Shown piece after piece: positions 7,303 through 14,497 of a stretch of 17,159 nt of DNA. The first letter of the stretch is position 1. Every line of letters begins with the position of its first letter. Source of the DNA: Sutterella sp. (lineage in GTDB: Bacteria; Pseudomonadota; Gammaproteobacteria; Burkholderiales; Burkholderiaceae_F); contig DYBN01000026.1 of assembly GCA_019418605.1 (NCBI GenBank), positions 1 through 17,159 of the forward strand. Reading direction: 5' to 3'. The position numbers and the translations under genes were made by a program. The notes beneath the pieces were generated by a model. It made no database searches. It was not told the origin of the DNA and was given only the letters and a program-made list of their open reading frames with translations.

Positions 7303-7743
7303 TCAAGGCGCCGCACGGCGAAATTCAACCGTCTGATCGCCGCTTTGCTCAAGAGCGCGCCGCGCCTCCTCGCTTAAGCTTCCAAGCGGCACAAGGCTCT
7401 CCGAGGGACGAAAGCTGCGCACGAAAACCGCCAGATTTCCCCAGGGGATGTAGTAGGTGATGTCGCCCGTCTTGGGCGTTGTGTGCGTGGGCGCCTCGCC
7501 CACGTCGAGCTTGGGGTTTAAATAGGCGATGCGCTCGGTCCCCGCATAGTCTTCAAACTGCAGCCGCAGCGGCAGGCGCTGCGCGAAGTTTTTGGCAGCG
7601 TCGTTGCCGTTGAGTTCAATCGGGAAGGTCTTCTCGCCAATGTGCATTTCAATGGACTGCGCCATAAGAGGTGCTCCGGAAGTTAACAAAAGTGCCGCCA
7701 GGAAACCCAGCACGCGGCGGGCTGCCGTGTTGTTCATCCTCAT
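7303..7743 (-). CDS. Secreted cyclophilin-like fold protein
   Basis: This 146-residue protein has a Sec-type signal peptide (charged MRMNNTAARR, hydrophobic VLGFLAALLLTSG, likely cleavage after LMA at about residue 28). The mature part, with motifs IEMHIGEKTFPIELNGNDAAK, LPLRLQFEDYAGTERIAYL and GDITYYIPWGNLAVF, resembles the small bacterial cyclophilin-like family (PF18050 type), whose members are often encoded beside flavodoxins and aldo/keto reductases. Its biochemical role is unknown; prolyl isomerase activity should not be assumed. AGGAG eight bases before the ATG at 7743 supports the start. It lies 27 bases after the aldo/keto reductase gene. Confidence 0.78.
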   Translation of the reverse strand: MRMNNTAARRVLGFLAALLLTSGAPLMAQSIEMHIGEKTFPIELNGNDAAKNFAQRLPLRLQFEDYAGTERIAYLNPKLDVGEAPTHTTPKTGDITYYIPWGNLAVFVRSFRPSESLVPLGSLSEEARRALEQSGDQTVEFRRAAP

Positions 7744-7770
7744 CGCTTGTGCTCCTTTCCTGACGGTGTT

Positions 7771-8931
7771 TTAGGTGTGATCGATCTGGCTCTCGGTGAA
7801 GGGATCGGCGCGGTGCCCCATGAGGTCGATGCGCGAGAACTCCTCGTCGAAGGCCTTCCAGTCCGCATCCGTGAGCTTGACCTCGGCCGCGCCCAGGAAG
7901 TCGTCCAAATGCGCGGGGTTGGTCGTGCCGGGAATCGGGGCGATGTGTTCGCCCCGGCTTAGCACCCAGGCGAGCACAAACTGCGCGGGCGTCACGCCCG
8001 TCTGCCGCGAATACTTCGCCACAAGCTCGACAAAGGGCATGTTGTGCTTGATCGCCTCCGGGGTGAACTGCGGCAGCGTGGCGCGCCGGTCCTTGGCCTC
8101 AAACCGGGTCTCGGGCGTGATGTGCCCGAGCGGGAACGCGCGGCACAGCGGGCAGTAGGGCACAAAGCCGATGCCGAGCTCCTTGAGCGTGGAGAAGGTC
8201 TTCGTTTCGGGCTCGCGCCACCAGATGCCGTACTCGGACTGCAGCGCGGTCAGGGGCGTGACGGCGTGCGCGATGCGGATGTTGCGGCTGCCGGCCTCCG
8301 ACATGCCCCAGTGCAGCACCTTGCCCTCCTTGATGAGTTCGCCCACGACGCCCGCAACGTCTTCCATCGGCACTTCGGGATCGACGCGGTGCTGATACAA
8401 CAGGTCAATGTGGTCCGTCCCCAGGCGCTTGAGCGAGCCCTCCACCGCGCGGCGAATATGGTCCGGCTTGCTGTTGACTTCCTTCGGGCGCCCCTCTTCA
8501 ACGGAGAAGCCAAACTTGGTGGCGATCACCACCTTGTCGCGCACGGGCTTGAGCGCTTCGCCCACCCAGCTCTCGCTTGTGTGCGGTCCGTAGACCTCGG
8601 CCGTGTCAAAAAACGTCACGCCCGAGTCGTACGCCCTGCGAATGAGCGCGATCATGTCCTTTTTCTCGAACGTGCCGCCGTAGTAGCCCACCATCGGCAG
8701 GCACCCCAGGCCGATGGCCGACACTTCGAGGCTGCCAAGCTTGCGGCGCGCCGTGATATGGCGCATTCCCTTTGAAGCGGAACCGGATCCGCCCGAGGCC
8801 GCGGCCTTCACGCCGCCCGAGGCCGCCGCCATGGCCGCAGCCGCCGAAAGCGACAAAAACATCCTGCGGGAGAGCCCCGAGGAAAGAACGCTTCGCCCGT
8901 CAGAGGGCTTTTCATTGAATGCCGTGCGCAT
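7771..8931 (-). CDS. Tat-exported aldo/keto reductase
   Basis: This NADPH-dependent carbonyl oxidoreductase-fold protein has 386 residues. The N-terminus carries a twin-arginine motif, S21-R-R-M-F-L26, before an Ala-rich hydrophobic stretch, then a Gly/Ser linker. The catalytic tetrad is visible: D109 (FFDTAEVYG), Y114, K139 (VVIATKFGF) and H181 (YQHRVDP). The family is normally cytosolic, with a (beta/alpha)8 barrel resembling the YhdN/IolS group. The ATG at 8931 is chosen because GGAGG lies seven bases upstream; the frame is open to 9006 without a better site. It is first in an operon with the cyclophilin-like and flavodoxin genes and is divergent from the LysR gene. The extracytoplasmic cofactor source is unclear. 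Confidence 0.9.
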   Translation of the reverse strand: MRTAFNEKPSDGRSVLSSGLSRRMFLSLSAAAAMAAASGGVKAAASGGSGSASKGMRHITARRKLGSLEVSAIGLGCLPMVGYYGGTFEKKDMIALIRRAYDSGVTFFDTAEVYGPHTSESWVGEALKPVRDKVVIATKFGFSVEEGRPKEVNSKPDHIRRAVEGSLKRLGTDHIDLLYQHRVDPEVPMEDVAGVVGELIKEGKVLHWGMSEAGSRNIRIAHAVTPLTALQSEYGIWWREPETKTFSTLKELGIGFVPYCPLCRAFPLGHITPETRFEAKDRRATLPQFTPEAIKHNMPFVELVAKYSRQTGVTPAQFVLAWVLSRGEHIAPIPGTTNPAHLDDFLGAAEVKLTDADWKAFDEEFSRIDLMGHRADPFTESQIDHT

Positions 8932-9062
8932 CTCGCTTCCTCCACCAAACGCTTGAAAATTGATCGTTTCCCATTGCTTTCCGGCCGCAGGGCGCATCCC
9001 TTGCAAACGTCGCGCCAGGCCGCCCGGGTTGCCGCCCGGCCTGCGCCCCGCCGGATGCGATG

Positions 9063-9091
9063 ATCATAGGCAGAGAAGTTTTATAATTCAA
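9063..9091 (-). promoter_or_regulatory. Sigma70-like promoter of the exported redox operon
   Basis: On the minus strand TTGAAT (9091-9086) and TATGAT (9068-9063) are separated by exactly 17 bases. The -10 matches TATAAT at five of six positions. Transcription should start near 9056, leaving a leader of about 125 bases before the aldo/keto reductase ATG. Confidence 0.65.
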
Positions 9092-9104
9092 ATATTAAAT
9101 ACTC

Positions 9105-9119
9105 ATCATTATTCATGAT
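9105..9119. promoter_or_regulatory. LysR-type T-N11-A binding site
   Basis: ATCAT-TATTC-ATGAT is a perfect 5-bp dyad with a 5-base centre that contains T-N11-A (T9106 to A9118), the classic LysR-type regulator motif. Its centre is about 56 bases upstream of the predicted operon start, the common place for activation. The divergent LysR gene is the obvious candidate regulator. Confidence 0.55.
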
Positions 9120-9261
9120 TTTTTATTATGAGTTGAAGGGGCTTTTTCTGCGCACCGCAAACGCGGACAATCAGGCAAACAAATGCGCGCATTGGCAAAA
9201 CCGGCATTCTTAAAATGAAAAAATGCGCCGGGAGTGCTTTTGCCAGAGGGGGGAATGTTTC

Positions 9262-10242
9262 ATGGATTTGAAAAGTCTTCGCTACTTTGTGGAAATCGCG
9301 CGGCAAAAGAGCTTCACGGCGGCTGCCGAAAAGCTTTTCGTCACGCAGCCCACGCTCTCGCGGCAGATTGCCGACCTCGAGGAGGAACTCGGCCAAAAGC
9401 TCTTTGACCGCTCCACGCGCCGCATCGAGCTCACCGAAAAGGGCATTTTTCTTTTCCGCCAGGCCCAGTCGATTCTCTCGCTTGTGGAGCGCACCAAGCT
9501 TGAGACGATGTCAACGCAGGACCTCTCGGGCGATCTGACGATTTCAGCGGGCGAAACCCCCGCCATGGACATCGTGGCAACAACGCTTGCGCACTTCCAG
9601 CAGACCCACCCCTTGGTGCGCTGCCATCTTTTGAGCGCCAACGCCGTGGACGCGGCCAATTCGCTTCGAATGGGCATTTCGCACTTTGGCGTCTTCAACC
9701 AGCCCGCCGACCTCTCGGGCTTTGACTACCTGCGGCTGCCGCAGCAAAACCGCTGGGGGCTTTTGACGCGCCGCGACGGACCTCTTGCGGGCAAGGTCTC
9801 GGCAACGCCTCAGGACTTGGTCAATCTGCCCATCTACGTCTCCCGGCAGGAGCTCGTGCGAAGCGAACTCTCGGGCTGGCTTGACTTTCCCTTTGAGCGG
9901 CTGCACGTCATCGGCACCTACAACCTGCTCTACAACGCCTCGCTCATCGTGCGCGCCGGCGGCAACGTGCTTTGCATCGACGGCATCACGCGCCCGGACG
10001 ACGAGATCGCCTTCCTGCCCCTGACGCCCGTTTTCAAAACCGACGTCGTCTTCGCCTGGCCTGCGGCCGCGCCCAAGCGCAGCCTCACCGAAGAATTCCT
10101 AAAGGAGCTTCGAAAGAGCATCCGCGCGGTCAAGGCCGCGCAGCACCCGTCGCCCTCCCTTTCCGACACGGAACTTTCCGACACGGAAAAAAGCCAAAGC
10201 GCTTCAGGCCCGGCGCCGCACCCCCTGCCGCCTTCCAAATAG
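9262..10242 (+). CDS. LysR-family transcriptional regulator
   Basis: This 326-residue regulator is probably responsible for the divergent exported redox operon and for its own gene. The N-terminal winged helix-turn-helix is textbook (MDLKSLRYFVEIA, SFTAAAEKLFVTQPTLSRQI, LEEELGQKLFDR, ELTEKG), followed by a linker helix and an effector-binding domain from about residue 90. The ATG at 9262 has a strong purine-rich GAGGGGGGAA before it; the frame extends 13 codons further upstream without LysR homology. The C-terminal tail holds an in-frame tandem duplication, LSDTE twice (residues 300-309), and is Ser/Pro-rich, longer than the usual family end. The effector cannot be deduced. Confidence 0.92.
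   Translation: MDLKSLRYFVEIARQKSFTAAAEKLFVTQPTLSRQIADLEEELGQKLFDRSTRRIELTEKGIFLFRQAQSILSLVERTKLETMSTQDLSGDLTISAGETPAMDIVATTLAHFQQTHPLVRCHLLSANAVDAANSLRMGISHFGVFNQPADLSGFDYLRLPQQNRWGLLTRRDGPLAGKVSATPQDLVNLPIYVSRQELVRSELSGWLDFPFERLHVIGTYNLLYNASLIVRAGGNVLCIDGITRPDDEIAFLPLTPVFKTDVVFAWPAAAPKRSLTEEFLKELRKSIRAVKAAQHPSPSLSDTELSDTEKSQSASGPAPHPLPPSK
10159..10188 (+). repeat. 15-bp perfect tandem duplication in the lysR tail
   Basis: The unit CTTTCCGACACGGAA occurs twice head to tail (10159-10173 and 10174-10188). It keeps the frame and encodes LSDTE twice. Each unit also contains the dyad TTCCG-ACA-CGGAA. It is a likely slippage product in a dispensable C-terminal tail. Confidence 0.9.
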
Positions 10243-10454
10243 GCACTTTTGCTCAACGCTTCTGCACAAACGCAAAGGTCCTCTCTTTGGGCGGGGCAAA
10301 ACACGGGCCGGCCCCTGCGCCTGCCTGCGCGCCCGCTGGCACAATGAGAAGCGGTCCGCCTTTTTCACGCACAAGCGGCACCCTTTGACAAAAACACTGC
10401 GCCAAGAGCGGGCGCAAGGCTCTTTCGCGCACAACAACTCTGGGAGGAACAACC

Positions 10455-11630
10455 ATGCCGATGAATCGCCGCGACCTTTTCCGTTTGGCCGGTGCCGGAG
10501 CAGGATCCCTGCTGCTGGCCGGGTGCGCCGCCAAGGCGCAGACTGCAAAGGACGCCGCAAGCCTTGAGGGCGCCTTCACCGTGCCGCCTTTTGTCGAGCC
10601 CACGGCCGAAAACCCTCTGAAGCTGTGCTTTAACGAAAATCTCCTCGGCATGAGCCCCCGGGCGCAGAAGGCCGCCATGCAGGCCATCGGCCAGGCCTCC
10701 TACTACCCGTTTGCCGAAGCCGAACAGATGCGCGCGGCCTGCGCGCGCTTCATGGGCGGCAAGCCCGAAAACATCATGCTCTCGCACGGATCGGCCGAAT
10801 CGATCCGCGCAAGCATCGAGTCGCACCTGACGCCCGACACCGTGCTCTTCGTGCCGGCCCTGACCTACAGCGACGGCGAAGACACGGCGCGCAAAAACAA
10901 CGTCAAGGTCGTCAAGGTCCCCATGGGACCAAACTGGTCGATTGACGTCGCCGCCATGCGCAAGGCCGTTGCCGCGCACAAGGGCCGCTCGATCGTGTAC
11001 TTCGTCAATCCGAACAACCCCACCTCGAGCATTGCCGACACCGAAGCGCTTCACGCCTGGATCCGCAGCCGCCCGAAGAACACGTTCTTTGTCATTGACG
11101 AGGCCTACGTCGAGTACGTCACCGATCCGTCCTTTGTCTCGTGCAAGGTGCTCGTCGACCAGGGCTTCGACAACTTGTGCGTACTGAAGACCTTCTCGAA
11201 GATCTTTGCCATGGCGGGCCTGCGCCTTGGCTTTACCTACGCCGTCCCCTCGGTGATCGAGTCCGTGCGCAAGCAGGTCGCCTACGACGTGATGCTCAAC
11301 ATCGTCGCCATCAAGGCGGCCCTGGCCGAAATCGACGACACGGTCTTCATCGAAACGAGCCGCAATGAAAATACGAAGGCGCGGCGCATTCTCACCGACA
11401 CGCTCGACGATCTGGGCATTGAATACCTCAAGGGCGAGACGAACTTTGCGTTCATGAACCTCAAGGCGCCGCTTGCTCCCTTTGTCAACCGCATGCGCGA
11501 GCGCCACATCCTTGTCGGCCGCCCCTTCCCGCCGGCTGACCAGTGGTGCCGCATCTCGCTCGGAACGGCCGACTGCATGGCCTACTTCTGCGAGGCGCTT
11601 CGCGACTTCCGCAAAAACGGCTGGGTGTAG
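10455..11630 (+). CDS. Exported HisC-like PLP-dependent aminotransferase (Tat/lipoprotein signal)
   Basis: This fold-type I class I/II aminotransferase of the histidinol-phosphate aminotransferase group has 391 residues. The N-terminus, NRRDLFRLAGAGAGSLLLAGC, combines a twin-arginine motif (R5, R6) with a lipobox (C24), predicting export of the folded, PLP-loaded enzyme and lipid anchoring. Enzyme motifs are intact: NEN (60-62), NPNNPT (185-190), D215 and Y218 in IDEAYVEY, the PLP lysine K249 in TFSKIF, R257 in GLRLGF and substrate-binding R366 in WCRISLG. The start at 10455 has GGGAGG ahead of it. No other his genes are adjacent, so histidine synthesis is unlikely; the substrate is unknown. 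It has its own 212-base upstream region after lysR. Confidence 0.88.
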   Translation: MPMNRRDLFRLAGAGAGSLLLAGCAAKAQTAKDAASLEGAFTVPPFVEPTAENPLKLCFNENLLGMSPRAQKAAMQAIGQASYYPFAEAEQMRAACARFMGGKPENIMLSHGSAESIRASIESHLTPDTVLFVPALTYSDGEDTARKNNVKVVKVPMGPNWSIDVAAMRKAVAAHKGRSIVYFVNPNNPTSSIADTEALHAWIRSRPKNTFFVIDEAYVEYVTDPSFVSCKVLVDQGFDNLCVLKTFSKIFAMAGLRLGFTYAVPSVIESVRKQVAYDVMLNIVAIKAALAEIDDTVFIETSRNENTKARRILTDTLDDLGIEYLKGETNFAFMNLKAPLAPFVNRMRERHILVGRPFPPADQWCRISLGTADCMAYFCEALRDFRKNGWV

Positions 11631-11658
11631 GAAAAGAGAAATCCCGGCTGCCTGAGAG

Positions 11659-11685
11659 CGCGCCCCTTTTGCGGGGCGCGTCTTT
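11659..11685 (+). terminator. Rho-independent terminator after the aminotransferase gene
   Basis: CGCGCCCC (11659-11666) pairs perfectly with GGGGCGCG (11673-11680) across a TTTTGC loop, and TCTTT follows. It lies 29 bases after the aminotransferase stop. Confidence 0.7.
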
Positions 11686-11703
11686 AGAGATGCCTTGAGG
11701 CGC

Positions 11704-11732
11704 CCCTTGCGAAAATTCCTTCTTCGCAAGGG
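11704..11732. terminator. Second hairpin in the convergent aminotransferase/ruvB gap
   Basis: CCCTTGCGAA (11704-11713) and TTCGCAAGGG (11723-11732) are perfect 10-base arms with a 9-base loop. It lies 34 bases past the ruvB stop and probably serves the minus-strand ruv transcript or acts on both strands, though no long T run follows on the minus side. Confidence 0.5.
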
Positions 11733-11765
11733 CCTTCATTTTCGGCCGGCGCCGCCGCGGGCGCG

Positions 11766-12833
11766 TCAGCTCTTTTCTTCGTTGAGGGCGCTCGAGGCAA
11801 AAAGGTCGGCCATGCCCGGCCCCGAGGGGTGCTTTGCGACAAGTCCGAAATGCCGGTAGGCCGCGGCGCAGGCCACGCGCCCGCGCGGCGTGCGCTGCAC
11901 AAGGCCCTGCTGAATGAGATAGGGCTCGACCACGTCTTCGAGCGTGTCGCGGTCTTCGCCGAGCGCGCTTGCAATGTTGTCGATGCCCACGGGGCCGCCC
12001 GCGAACTTTTCCATGATCGTGAGCAGAAACTTCTGATCGACGGCATCAAGCCCCATGGCGTCGACGGCGAGCATGCCGAGCGCGGCGTCGGCAACCTTTG
12101 CCGTGATTAGTCCGTCGTGGCGCACCTGCGCGTAGTCGCGCACGCGCCGCAAAAGACGGTTGGCAATGCGCGGCGTGCCGCGCGAGCGGCGGGCAATTTC
12201 AAGCGCCCCCTCGTCTTCAATGGAGACGTTCAAAAGCCGCGCCGAGCGCCGGACAATGTGCGCCAAATCCTCCGTGCTGTAAAACTGCAGCTGACTGATG
12301 ATGCCAAAGCGCGCCCGCAGCGGGTTGGTGAGAGACCCTGCGCGGGTTGTTGCTCCAATCAAGGTAAAGGGCGGCAGATCGAGCTTGATTGAGCGCGCCG
12401 CCGGCCCTTCGCCGATCATGATGTCGATTTGATAGTCCTCAAGCGCCGGATAGAGGATTTCTTCAACGACGGGGCTCAGACGGTGGATTTCGTCAATAAA
12501 GAGCACGTCGTTGCGCTCGAGGTTGGTTAGCAGCGCCGCCAGATCGCCCGGGCGCTCGAGCACGGGGCCCGACGTCTGGCGCAGGTTGACTCCCATCTCG
12601 CGGGCCACGATGTGCGCAAGCGTCGTCTTTCCTAATCCGGGAGGCCCGAAAAGGAGCAAATGATCAAGCGGCTCGCCTCTTTGACGCGCCGCCGTGATGA
12701 AGACCTCGAGCTGCTCGCGCACCACGGGCTGTCCAACGTAATCGGCAAGCCGCTCCGGCCTGAGGGCGCGGTCGACGTTATCTTCATTGGGGCTCGTGCT
12801 GGTGGCGTCAACGACGCGTTCGACTGTCTGCAT
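11766..12833 (-). CDS. ruvB: Holliday junction branch migration helicase RuvB
   Basis: This AAA+ motor forms a hexamer on DNA beside RuvA and drives branch migration of Holliday junctions. The 355-residue product is of normal length. Walker A GPPGLGKT (63-70), Walker B LFIDEIH (111-117), the ATTRAGSLTNPLRARFG sensor region and the C-terminal winged-helix motif (LIQQGLVQRTPRGR) are all present. The ATG at 12833 gives the expected short N-terminal extension before the NVDRALRPERLADYVGQ region. A frame extension to 12863 would need a TTG start and has no family support. It is last in ruvC-ruvA-ruvB, 61 bases after ruvA. Confidence 0.97.
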   Translation of the reverse strand: MQTVERVVDATSTSPNEDNVDRALRPERLADYVGQPVVREQLEVFITAARQRGEPLDHLLLFGPPGLGKTTLAHIVAREMGVNLRQTSGPVLERPGDLAALLTNLERNDVLFIDEIHRLSPVVEEILYPALEDYQIDIMIGEGPAARSIKLDLPPFTLIGATTRAGSLTNPLRARFGIISQLQFYSTEDLAHIVRRSARLLNVSIEDEGALEIARRSRGTPRIANRLLRRVRDYAQVRHDGLITAKVADAALGMLAVDAMGLDAVDQKFLLTIMEKFAGGPVGIDNIASALGEDRDTLEDVVEPYLIQQGLVQRTPRGRVACAAAYRHFGLVAKHPSGPGMADLFASSALNEEKS

Positions 12834-12894
12834 GAAAAGCAAGAAAAGCGGGGAAAAAGACAAATGTCCGGGGCCGTCAACCGGTCCCCGGCAC

Positions 12895-13473
12895 CTACTT
12901 GGTCATCGATTTTAAGGCTTCGCGAATGCCGTCATTGACCGAGATGTCTTCGGGCAGACGCTTGGCCGCGGCAAAGGCCTCCCGCTCGGAGTAGCCCAGC
13001 GCAATGAGCGCGGCCGCCACGTCCGAGCGCGCGTCATTGGCCGCCGCCCCCAAGGTCACGCCCGAGAGGTCGGCGCCGATCTTGCCCTTGAGTTCAAGCA
13101 CCAGCCTCTCGGCCGTCTTCTTGCCGATGCCGGGCACGCGGGTGAGCATGGCCGTATCCTGCTTGCTGACGGCCTGCGCGAGCGCATCCACGCTCATGCC
13201 CGACAAAACCGAGAGCGCCGTGCGCGCGCCGATCCCCGAGATGCGGATCAGAAGCCTGAAAATTTCGCGCTCCCGGGCCGTGAGAAACCCGTAGAGGAGC
13301 TGCGCGTCCTCGCGCACGACAAAGTGCGTGAGCAGCACCACGTCCTCCCCGACTCCGGGGAGGTTATAGAAGGTCGACATCGGCACGTCGATCTCGTAGC
13401 CCACGCCGTGCACGTCGACAAGAATCTGCGGCGGGTTCTTCTCAAGAAGCCGTCCCTGAATGCGGCCGATCAT
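12895..13473 (-). CDS. ruvA: Holliday junction-binding protein RuvA
   Basis: RuvA binds the four-way junction as a tetramer and loads RuvB. The 192-residue product starts MIGRIQGRLLEK (OB-fold domain I) and carries two helix-hairpin-helix motifs (GIGARTALSVLSG and VPGIGKKTAERLVLELKG). A flexible linker and the C-terminal RuvB-contacting domain III (ALIALGYSEREAFAAAK) follow. The ATG at 13473 is preceded by AGGAG at 11 bases and matches the family start exactly; the longer open frame upstream overlaps ruvC and is not real. The spacing is 32 bases from ruvC. Confidence 0.96.
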   Translation of the reverse strand: MIGRIQGRLLEKNPPQILVDVHGVGYEIDVPMSTFYNLPGVGEDVVLLTHFVVREDAQLLYGFLTAREREIFRLLIRISGIGARTALSVLSGMSVDALAQAVSKQDTAMLTRVPGIGKKTAERLVLELKGKIGADLSGVTLGAAANDARSDVAAALIALGYSEREAFAAAKRLPEDISVNDGIREALKSMTK

Positions 13474-13505
13474 GAATTCGTTTTCTCCTGATGACTGTTG
13501 ACTAC

Positions 13506-14096
13506 TTACTTGCCGCGCGCTGCCGCAACCTGCGCCCAAGCGCTGCGCACGTTTGTGCGCCTTGCGGGCTTTCTCTGTCCAAGGACGGAGGCGGCCGCGG
13601 CGCCGCCCGCAATCTGCGTAAAGCGCAGGGCGTGCGCGCACGTCACCGCGCAGGCAAGCGCATCGGCAGCGTCGGCCTGAAGTTCGTCCCGAATGCCCAG
13701 CAGCTGCTGCATCATCATCTGCACCTGCTGCTTTGTCGCCCGGCCGGTGCCGACCACGGCGTTTTTGATTTCAGAGGGCGCGTACTCGGACACTTCAAGG
13801 CCGTGCACCGCGGCGCAGGCAAGCGCCGCCCCGCGCGCCTGCCCAAGCAGGAGCGTTGAGCGCGGATTGATGTTGACAAAGACGATTTCGGCGGCGGCCA
13901 TCTGCGGCTGCGTCTGCTCGATGATTTTCGAGAGCTCCTCGTGAATGATGCCAAGGCGCTTGCTCAGAACCCCCTTTGCAACATGAATGCATCCGGCCGT
14001 CACAAGCGTGAGCTTGTCTGCGCAGGCGTCAATGACGCCAAACCCGGTGTGATTCAGCCCGGGATCAATGCCCAGAATACGGATGGTCTGCTTCAT
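13506..14096 (-). CDS. ruvC: Holliday junction resolvase RuvC
   Basis: This Mg-dependent endonuclease nicks Holliday junctions symmetrically. From the ATG at 14096 it has 196 residues. Acidic catalytic positions are visible: D11 in ILGIDPGLNHTGFG, E70 in AAAEIVFVNINPRSTL, and D142/D145 in QADAADALACA. The C-terminal tail is basic and about 20 residues longer than in E. coli RuvC. The frame runs 12 codons further upstream, without family sequence or a ribosome-binding site. It is first gene of ruvCAB. Its promoter should lie between 14097 and the tRNA gene, but no clear one was seen on the minus strand. Confidence 0.95.
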   Translation of the reverse strand: MKQTIRILGIDPGLNHTGFGVIDACADKLTLVTAGCIHVAKGVLSKRLGIIHEELSKIIEQTQPQMAAAEIVFVNINPRSTLLLGQARGAALACAAVHGLEVSEYAPSEIKNAVVGTGRATKQQVQMMMQQLLGIRDELQADAADALACAVTCAHALRFTQIAGGAAAASVLGQRKPARRTNVRSAWAQVAAARGK

Positions 14097-14235
14097 GAAG
14101 CTGCAAAAAGAGAACGAAAGGGGAGCTTGCACTGCCGTCTGGAAACCGCGCGAGGCTCCAAATTCTACTCAGAGCGCCCGGGGCGCTGCCCGCAAAATCC
14201 TTCGGGGCCGGCTTTTTTCCCTGTTTGAAAAAAAT

Positions 14236-14263
14236 TTGCAAATTTCTCCGCTTTGAGTAGAAT
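14236..14263 (+). promoter_or_regulatory. Promoter of tRNA-Val
   Basis: TTGCAA (14236-14241) and TAGAAT (14258-14263) are 16 bases apart in a locally AT-rich stretch. Transcription would start near 14270, about 34 bases before the tRNA. A short CTCTC/GAGAG hairpin (14271-14275 and 14281-14285) would form in the 5' leader. Confidence 0.6.
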
Positions 14264-14303
14264 GCTGAGTCTCTCGACATGAGAGAAATAAAAAATTTGC
14301 TTT

Positions 14304-14378
14304 GCGCGGTTGGCTCAGTGGTAGAGCATCGCCTTCACACGGCGGGGGTCACTGGTTCGAATCCAGTACCGCGCACCA
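14304..14378 (+). tRNA. tRNA-Val (anticodon CAC)
   Basis: A full cloverleaf can be folded by hand. The acceptor stem is GCGCGGT/ACCGCGC, the D stem GCTC/GAGC, the anticodon stem TCGCC/GGCGG around TTCACAC (anticodon CAC, reading GUG), and the T stem ACTGG/CCAGT around TTCGAAT. The 3' CCA is encoded. It is 75 bases including CCA. It has its own promoter and a strong terminator, so it is a single-gene unit. It borders the mobile region on its 3' side. Confidence 0.97.
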
Positions 14379-14390
14379 AGCGCACTCATT

Positions 14391-14416
14391 AAAAGGCAGC
14401 CTCGGGCTGCTTTTTT
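14391..14416 (+). terminator. Rho-independent terminator of tRNA-Val
   Basis: GCAGCC (14396-14401), loop TCG and GGCTGC (14405-14410) are followed by six T residues, with AAAA before the stem. This is a textbook intrinsic terminator 13 bases beyond the tRNA. Confidence 0.92.
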
Positions 14417-14431
14417 GTTGCCTCAAAAGTC

Positions 14432-14457
14432 GGCCGCGCTGCAAACGCCCCGCGGCC
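14432..14457 (-). terminator. Hairpin downstream of the transposase gene
   Basis: GGCCGCG (14432-14438) and CGCGGCC (14451-14457) are perfect 7-base arms with a 12-base loop. On the minus strand, ACTTTTG follows the stem shortly after. It lies about 40 bases past the transposase stop and could end that transcript. Confidence 0.45.
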
Positions 14458-14497
14458 TGCATGCTTTCATTCGCGGCACCTTCACGCCGGCCCCCGC

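Larger units (their letters stand above)
8932..9261. other. Divergent control region between the reductase operon and lysR
   Basis: This 330-base noncoding stretch is GC-rich on the left and AT-rich at about 9078-9130. It contains the operon promoter (9063-9091), a LysR-type dyad (9105-9119) and, in the predicted leader of the reductase mRNA, a GC-rich hairpin (CAGGCCG 9016-9022 with CGGCCTG 9037-9043). No clear promoter for lysR was identified, although TTGGCA occurs near 9195. Confidence 0.7.

Noticed and set aside
10385..10390. Perfect TTGACA as a promoter for the aminotransferase gene
   Set aside because: No acceptable -10 hexamer lies 15-19 bases downstream, so it was not called a promoter.
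10365..11729. Long minus-strand open frame opposite the aminotransferase gene (454 codons)
   Set aside because: Its composition is typical of an antisense shadow (Arg/His/Asp/Gly/Val-rich) and the sense strand has all aminotransferase motifs.
13474..13641. N-terminal extension of ruvA overlapping ruvC
   Set aside because: RuvA family proteins start at MIGRI; the extension has no homology and would overlap ruvC by over 130 bases.
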